Origin: Helicobacter monodelphidis
GTDB taxonomy: Bacteria > Campylobacterota > Campylobacteria > Campylobacterales > Helicobacteraceae
NCBI RefSeq assembly: GCF_003288845.1
Contig: NZ_NHYN01000006.1
Location: 1-64,000 of the forward strand
DNA: 64,000 bases
Direction of reading: 5' to 3'
The notes beneath the pieces were generated by a model, which did not search any database, was not told the DNA's origin, and saw nothing but the letters and a program-made list of their open reading frames with translations. Of the stretch, positions 59,932 through 64,000 are shown in pieces. The position numbers and the translations under genes were made by a program. The stretch's first letter is position 1. Each line of letters begins with the position of its first letter.

Positions 59932-60219
59932 TTATTTTGCATTAGGGTCAAATCCATCAGAAATTCCTTTTAATACCTTATAGACATCTGTTTCTGGAGG
60001 CTTTTTCTCCTCTGCAACAGAATTATACAAGCTCACATCAGAACCACCAATCCTTATTGTATAGACAACAACAATACCCATTGCATACAAAAACATAATA
60101 AACCCGATGCTAGGAACAATCCAAGTTACAAAATCAAAACCTCTTCTTTGCGGACGATCATCACGAATTGGGCGCATTCTTGGCATTGCCGTATTTGCTT
60201 TTTTAAATCCAAACGCCAT
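59932..60219 (-). CDS. Small single-pass membrane protein upstream of flgM
   Basis: The protein has 95 residues. A basic, proline/arginine-rich cytoplasmic N-terminus (about 1-28) is followed by one TM helix (about 33-54, WIVPSIGFIMFLYAMGIVVVYTI) and an acidic periplasmic tail. I do not recognise it. It precedes flgM by 51 nt on the same strand and may be part of that operon, but a flagellar role is only inferred. Confidence 0.55.
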   Translation of the reverse strand: MAFGFKKANTAMPRMRPIRDDRPQRRGFDFVTWIVPSIGFIMFLYAMGIVVVYTIRIGGSDVSLYNSVAEEKKPPETDVYKVLKGISDGFDPNAK

Positions 60220-60329
60220 TGTGTTTCTCCCTTCTCCAAAAATTCTTACTTATCAAAAATTATTTAGTTTAATTAAGTATATTGTATTCTCTCAAGCTTA
60301 AATTTAAAGCATATTGATGAAAAAATTTA

Positions 60330-61289
60330 TTATTTTGGATTACCTAAGACAGAACAAGGTTGCAAAGCGGGATAACGATTCATTACTTTTCGCCATCTCT
60401 TGCAAGCAAGAGATTCCGTGCTACTTGCCGAATGAGGGCAACTTCCAAGTTGCATTTCTAAATGTGGCAAAGATGACTTTTGGCTAATGCCTGACAAAAA
60501 GAACGCTTGCCTATCAATTACCCAACCTTTCTCCATATACTCCTGCCCAGAACATGTAAAATTAAATCTTTCTTCAAGCATTTTCAAAAATTCAAATTGA
60601 TTTGTCTTGTTAATCTCCTTTTGCAAATTCTTTATTTCCTTTTGAACATTTGAAACTTCTTGCATAAAATAATCCTGAATATCTGACAACGAATCATAAT
60701 ATTGATGACTCAAGAGAAAATCGGGAGTTACCAAATCTTTTTCTCCAATCTGTGAAACAGATGACTCAAAACGAATTGACTTATCTCGCTCATCAACAAC
60801 AATCCTTCCTAAAAAGATACGTAAGGGCAACGCCTCACCCCAACAATTTTCACAAATCTTTTTTTCAGCCATCGTATAAAAATAATAAACCGGTTTCAAA
60901 TCCTCCTGTTTTGCTTCAGACAAAGAGGTATCCGACAAATTTTCCTCACTAGATTCTAAAGTTTGTGCCAATTTTTTATTGTTCTGTTCAGGTTGCTCTA
61001 CATTTTGAAATTGTGGTACTGGTTCATCACTTCCCGATTCTACCTCCACAAGGGGGATAACAGGAGAAGATGACTTTAGCTCCTCAATCTTTGCTTTAGT
61101 GAGTTGCCCCCCACGTTTTTCAATATCTTGCTTTTGCTTTAGACGCTCACTTCCCTGCCTTAAATGCTGTGATTCTTCCCTTTGCTTTCGCTCCTCAAAA
61201 TTCTCCGTTGGTTTAAGCTGAATAACCTCAATATCCATCGCAGCGACTAAGGGTAAACTGAATAAAATTAAAAAAATAAACCGCTTCAT
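60330..61289 (-). CDS. Exported helical protein with Cys pair, unknown function
   Basis: The protein has 319 residues with a signal peptide (about 1-17, ending VAA). A Glu/Lys/Gln-rich helical stretch (about 25-130) precedes a region containing CENCWG (about 145-150), a coiled coil (about 213-232) and a Cys-rich C-terminal part (CSGQ, CPHS, CKRW, CSVL). The many Cys suggest disulphides in the periplasm. It lies 16 nt after the thioredoxin gene on the same strand, which may be coincidence. No family recognised. Confidence 0.55.
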   Translation of the reverse strand: MKRFIFLILFSLPLVAAMDIEVIQLKPTENFEERKQREESQHLRQGSERLKQKQDIEKRGGQLTKAKIEELKSSSPVIPLVEVESGSDEPVPQFQNVEQPEQNNKKLAQTLESSEENLSDTSLSEAKQEDLKPVYYFYTMAEKKICENCWGEALPLRIFLGRIVVDERDKSIRFESSVSQIGEKDLVTPDFLLSHQYYDSLSDIQDYFMQEVSNVQKEIKNLQKEINKTNQFEFLKMLEERFNFTCSGQEYMEKGWVIDRQAFFLSGISQKSSLPHLEMQLGSCPHSASSTESLACKRWRKVMNRYPALQPCSVLGNPK

Positions 61290-61305
61290 CTTACTTTATT
61301 GAGTA

Positions 61306-61620
61306 CTACAACAAATCTTGAATCTGCTTTCTGATAGGATCAATATGATGTGGCTCAATCAACCTTTCACCAACTTCCTGCCCATTTTTATAAAAAATCA
61401 ATGTAGGAATCTTACGAACACCAAGTTTTGTCTTTAATTCTTTCGCTGCATCACTTTGGATTTTAAAAAACTTTACATTTCCGCTAAATTCTTGAGAAAG
61501 TGTATCTAAAAAAGGATTCACGCGAACACAATCTGGACACCATACCGCCCCAAGAGTCACCAAACTCAAACCTTCTGCAACCATTTCATCAAGTTGACTT
61601 TCCATAATTTCTTGAATCAT
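61306..61620 (-). CDS. Thioredoxin-family protein
   Basis: The protein has 104 residues. It has a thioredoxin fold with a WCPDCVRV active site (about 27-34) in place of WCGPC, and the cis-Pro motif KIPTLIFY (about 70-77). No signal peptide, so cytoplasmic. The Pro-Asp dipeptide in the active site should shift its redox potential; substrates unknown. It starts 1 nt after the stop of the DUF2147 gene. Confidence 0.85.
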   Translation of the reverse strand: MIQEIMESQLDEMVAEGLSLVTLGAVWCPDCVRVNPFLDTLSQEFSGNVKFFKIQSDAAKELKTKLGVRKIPTLIFYKNGQEVGERLIEPHHIDPIRKQIQDLL

Positions 61621-61621
61621 T

Positions 61622-62143
61622 TTATTTATCCTTTTGTCGTTCTTTAAGTTCTTTTAAGCTCTGTTCTACAACAGAAAAATCAGGTTTTTCAGGAAAATAT
61701 TTTGCCTCTTCATCAGTCGTTAACCTTTTCCAAACCTTTGTTTCACCTACAAATCCAGCACTATCTACACTAGCCCTCAATTTGAGAGTCTTACCGCCAT
61801 CTTCAAGGGAAATTTTAATATAATATTCCTTGCCACTATCGTAATTATAGACCGTTCCACCCTTATAATGATCTTTACCACTAGGAACAAGATCATAAAT
61901 AAAAACAGTTCCTTTATCTACCCTATCACGCAACTCTGGGTTTTGATTGTTAATGTCCTTTTTAGGACCAGAACCATCAACATTGGCAAAACCATAGGCA
62001 TAATACTTTCCATCACGTTCAAAAAATTCTACAATCGATTGTCTCCCACTTTCCCCAACATGAGTCATAAAATAACCTTTTAAATCCGCTGCACACAAGT
62101 GCACCACCATAGACACGCCAACAAGAAAAGCCCATATTTTCAT
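61622..62143 (-). CDS. Exported DUF2147 protein
   Basis: I start at ATG 62143 (173 residues) with AAGGAGAAT upstream. It has a signal peptide (about 1-18, ending LCAA), then the DUF2147 pattern: GYFMTHVGESGRQSIVEFF, YAYGFANVDGSGPKKDINNQNPELRD, and GGKTLKLRASVD. In C. jejuni and relatives such proteins are abundant periplasmic proteins of unknown function. TATAAT 30 nt upstream (62173-62178) makes it the head of the unit with thioredoxin. Confidence 0.82.
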   Translation of the reverse strand: MKIWAFLVGVSMVVHLCAADLKGYFMTHVGESGRQSIVEFFERDGKYYAYGFANVDGSGPKKDINNQNPELRDRVDKGTVFIYDLVPSGKDHYKGGTVYNYDSGKEYYIKISLEDGGKTLKLRASVDSAGFVGETKVWKRLTTDEEAKYFPEKPDFSVVEQSLKELKERQKDK

Positions 62144-62172
62144 AAAAATTCTCCTTATCTTTCGTGGGGACA

Positions 62173-62178
62173 ATTATA
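62173..62178 (-). promoter_or_regulatory. -10 box of the DUF2147-thioredoxin unit
   Basis: TATAAT on the minus strand, 29 nt upstream of the ATG at 62143. Confidence 0.5.
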
Positions 62179-62295
62179 ACATAATTTTAAAAACCGGAGG
62201 ATAGACTAATATAGATAAAAAATTAAAATTTTTAAGAAAGTCGCCTAAAACATTCAAAAATGAGAAAATGAACATAATTAGGCAACAGAGATACC

Positions 62296-62574
62296 TTATT
62301 CTACGACAGCCTGAGAACCATCGCGTTTAACACCATCTCGATGAGGTTGATCACCTACAATTTCACCCCATACAATACAACCTTCTGTTGGGCATGCAGT
62401 TGCACAAGCAGGCTCATCATGATGAGAAACACACTCTACACACTTATCCCCATATACATAATAAATCCCAGCATCCGCATTGGGATTATCATCATCATCT
62501 ACAATCGCCTCAACAGGGCATTCATCAATACAAGCACCACAGGCAATGCAAATATCAGTAATTTTAACAGACAT
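62296..62574 (-). CDS. 2[4Fe-4S] ferredoxin
   Basis: The protein has 92 residues. Cluster ligands are in CIACGACIDECPVEAI (about 9-24) and CVECVSHHDEPACATACPTEGC (about 45-66). The longer spacing in the second motif and the C-terminal GEIVGDQPHRDG tail fit the Alvin-type ferredoxins, as in H. pylori FdxA (HP0277). It carries electrons for pyruvate:flavodoxin or similar low-potential enzymes. It stands alone. Confidence 0.9.
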   Translation of the reverse strand: MSVKITDICIACGACIDECPVEAIVDDDDNPNADAGIYYVYGDKCVECVSHHDEPACATACPTEGCIVWGEIVGDQPHRDGVKRDGSQAVVE

Positions 62575-62748
62575 CTTATCTCCTTATGTTTTAAATAAAA
62601 GTAGCCAAAGGCTTGCGTGGAGTATAATTGAATTTCTATTAAAGGATTCTAAACTGAAACAAAAAAAGGTAAAGAAGCTACATTCTTGAATCAAAATGCA
62701 ACAAAATTTAAATCCCTTTTTAAGAATCTCCGACGCAACTCCATCAAG

Positions 62749-63918
62749 TTAAAGTCTAACTTTTGAAGAAAAGTATTCTTTAATTGCTTCCACTTTATCC
62801 GTTTTTTCCCAACTAAATTCGGGCAATTCCCGCCCAAAATGTCCATAACTCGATGTTTTTCTGTAAATAGGACGCAATAAATTTAATGATTCAATGATAC
62901 CTTTAGGTGTTAGACGAAAAAGCTTTTTAACACATTCTTCTAATTCTAAATCAGAAACCTTAGCTGTATTATGGCTATTTACAAGAATGGAAACCGGCTC
63001 AACAACACCAATCGCATAAGCAACTTGAATCGTCGCTTTATCGCAAATACCAGAAGCAACAAGATTTTTTGCAACATAACGTGCAGCATAAGCCCCACTT
63101 CTATCTACTTTGCTTGGATCTTTTCCACTGAATGCACCACCACCATGAGGGCAGCTCCCTCCATAGGTGTCAACAATAATCTTTCTTCCTGTTAATCCTG
63201 CATCCCCTTGAGGACCACCAATCACAAATTTACCTGTGGGATTCACAAAATAACGAATATTATCATTTAAGTATTCCTTAGGTATTACCTTTTGTACAAC
63301 CTCTTCAATCACTGCATCTCTTAACCTATTTTGCTCTACCTCTGGTGAATGCTGTGTAGAAACAACAATTGTATCAATGCTTGTAGGCTTCCCATCAACA
63401 TACTTAATTGTAACTTGAGATTTTCCGTCAGGACGTAAAAAAGGCAAACTTCCGCTTTTCCTTGCTTGTGCCAACCCCTCTGTAATCCGATGAGAAAGGT
63501 AGATTGGTAAAGGCATAAGTGTGGCTGTTTCCCTACATGCATAGCCAAACATTAAACCTTGATCCCCTGCCCCAATCTCTCCATCTTCTCGATCAACTCC
63601 TTGATTGATATCAGGGCTTTGTTCACCAATACCATTCAAAATGGCGGCACTGCGATAATCAAAACCATACAACGCATCGGTATAGCCAATATCCCGAACA
63701 ACATTACGTGCAATATCTTGCATAGGGGCATAAGCAGTTGTTTTCAGCTCACCTGCAATGATACAAAACCCATTAGAAAGAAGAGTTTCACAAGCAACAC
63801 GTGCTTTTTTATCCTTATCAATAATATAATCTAAAACCGCATCACTAATTTGATCAGCCATTTTGTCTGGATGTCCCTCTGTTACAGATTCAGAAGTAAA
63901 AAGAAATGATTTACTCAT
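62749..63918 (-). CDS. metK: S-adenosylmethionine synthase
   Basis: The protein has 389 residues. The N-terminal [20 protein letters not shown] motif (substrate loop), the [11 protein letters not shown] segment and the [16 protein letters not shown] phosphate loop (about 255-270) are all intact. It makes SAM from methionine and ATP. ATG 63918 follows AAAGG 7 nt upstream; a TTG 6 nt earlier is less likely. It is the donor for the methyltransferases elsewhere in this window. Confidence 0.96.
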   Translation of the reverse strand: MSKSFLFTSESVTEGHPDKMADQISDAVLDYIIDKDKKARVACETLLSNGFCIIAGELKTTAYAPMQDIARNVVRDIGYTDALYGFDYRSAAILNGIGEQSPDINQGVDREDGEIGAGDQGLMFGYACRETATLMPLPIYLSHRITEGLAQARKSGSLPFLRPDGKSQVTIKYVDGKPTSIDTIVVSTQHSPEVEQNRLRDAVIEEVVQKVIPKEYLNDNIRYFVNPTGKFVIGGPQGDAGLTGRKIIVDTYGGSCPHGGGAFSGKDPSKVDRSGAYAARYVAKNLVASGICDKATIQVAYAIGVVEPVSILVNSHNTAKVSDLELEECVKKLFRLTPKGIIESLNLLRPIYRKTSSYGHFGRELPEFSWEKTDKVEAIKEYFSSKVRL

Positions 63919-64000
63919 AACCAACCTTTCATTATGATAAACTTTAAATACACAAACATTTTAGCCTATTCTAGTTTAACCTTGTTTTAAAGAATTGAAT

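Noticed and set aside
59915-59945. CGATAT upstream of flgM as a sigma-28 -10 box
   Set aside because: There is no TAAA-type -35 element at the proper distance; the match is too weak.
62623-62628. Plus-strand TATAAT in the gap between the ferredoxin and metK, perhaps for a small RNA
   Set aside because: The sequence after it has only an 18-codon open frame and no terminator; the box also reads as TATACT on the other strand, so it may serve the ferredoxin gene.

Overview
This AT-rich window comes from a Helicobacter (Campylobacterota) chromosome, most likely an enterohepatic species rather than H. pylori. The evidence is the FlaB-type flagellin behind a sigma-54 promoter and next to a Maf protein, and gene blocks I know from H. 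pylori: glyQ/Nif3/zinc-ribbon/waaA, thrB-ylxR-infB-rbfA-rimP, dnaB-comEC-prenyltransferase, hldD-hldE and flgM-flgN-flgK. Acetolactate synthase genes (ilvB, ilvN), which H. pylori lacks, are present. I found no rRNA, tRNA, CRISPR array, IS element or prophage.

Layout: 1-1.1 kb holds the 3' end of a probable flagellum-dependent secreted protein. 1.1-12.6 kb is mostly core: Kdo transferase, glyQ, gpmI, mraY-murD, a small methyltransferase, a YejB/YejE-type permease pair without its partners, and recO. 12.6-16.1 kb is accessory: an orphan TIR protein of the ThsB (Thoeris) type, then two mosaic paralogues, each behind its own sigma-54 promoter, on either side of a Sec-secreted protein with an internal double-glycine motif. 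16.1-23 kb carries RNase Y, a 5-formyl-THF cyclo-ligase family gene that overlaps it by 92 nt, thrB and the infB operon. 23-35 kb has an MFS transporter, ftsK (probably starting at AUU), lpxD, ilvN, ilvB, pldA and hldE/hldD. 35-41 kb has flaB, maf, an ICMT-like methyltransferase and gapA. 41-47.7 kb is a minus-strand run ending with comEC, dnaB, lpxC and cheV. A gene-free gap of about 1.1 kb follows.

48.8-57.2 kb is the most interesting part. It holds a degenerate receiver protein, an SLT-type lytic protein, and then a tight nine-gene operon (55792 down to 50832). The operon encodes a small HMA2-type protein, a helical protein with a C-terminal anchor, three small glycine-rich membrane proteins, a P1B-type ATPase whose channel motif is YSC instead of CPC, a 34-residue membrane protein too short for ordinary gene finding, a two-TM protein and the thiol peroxidase Bcp. 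The arrangement strongly resembles ferrosome (fez) clusters, which build membrane-bound iron-storage organelles. Just upstream on the same strand is another tiny gene, for a FeoB-associated-type Cys-rich membrane protein, coupled to a porin-like outer membrane protein. Together they suggest an iron-handling locus.

57.3-64 kb returns to flagellar genes (flgK, flgN, flgM), small envelope proteins, a thioredoxin, a DUF2147 protein, a 2[4Fe-4S] ferredoxin and metK.
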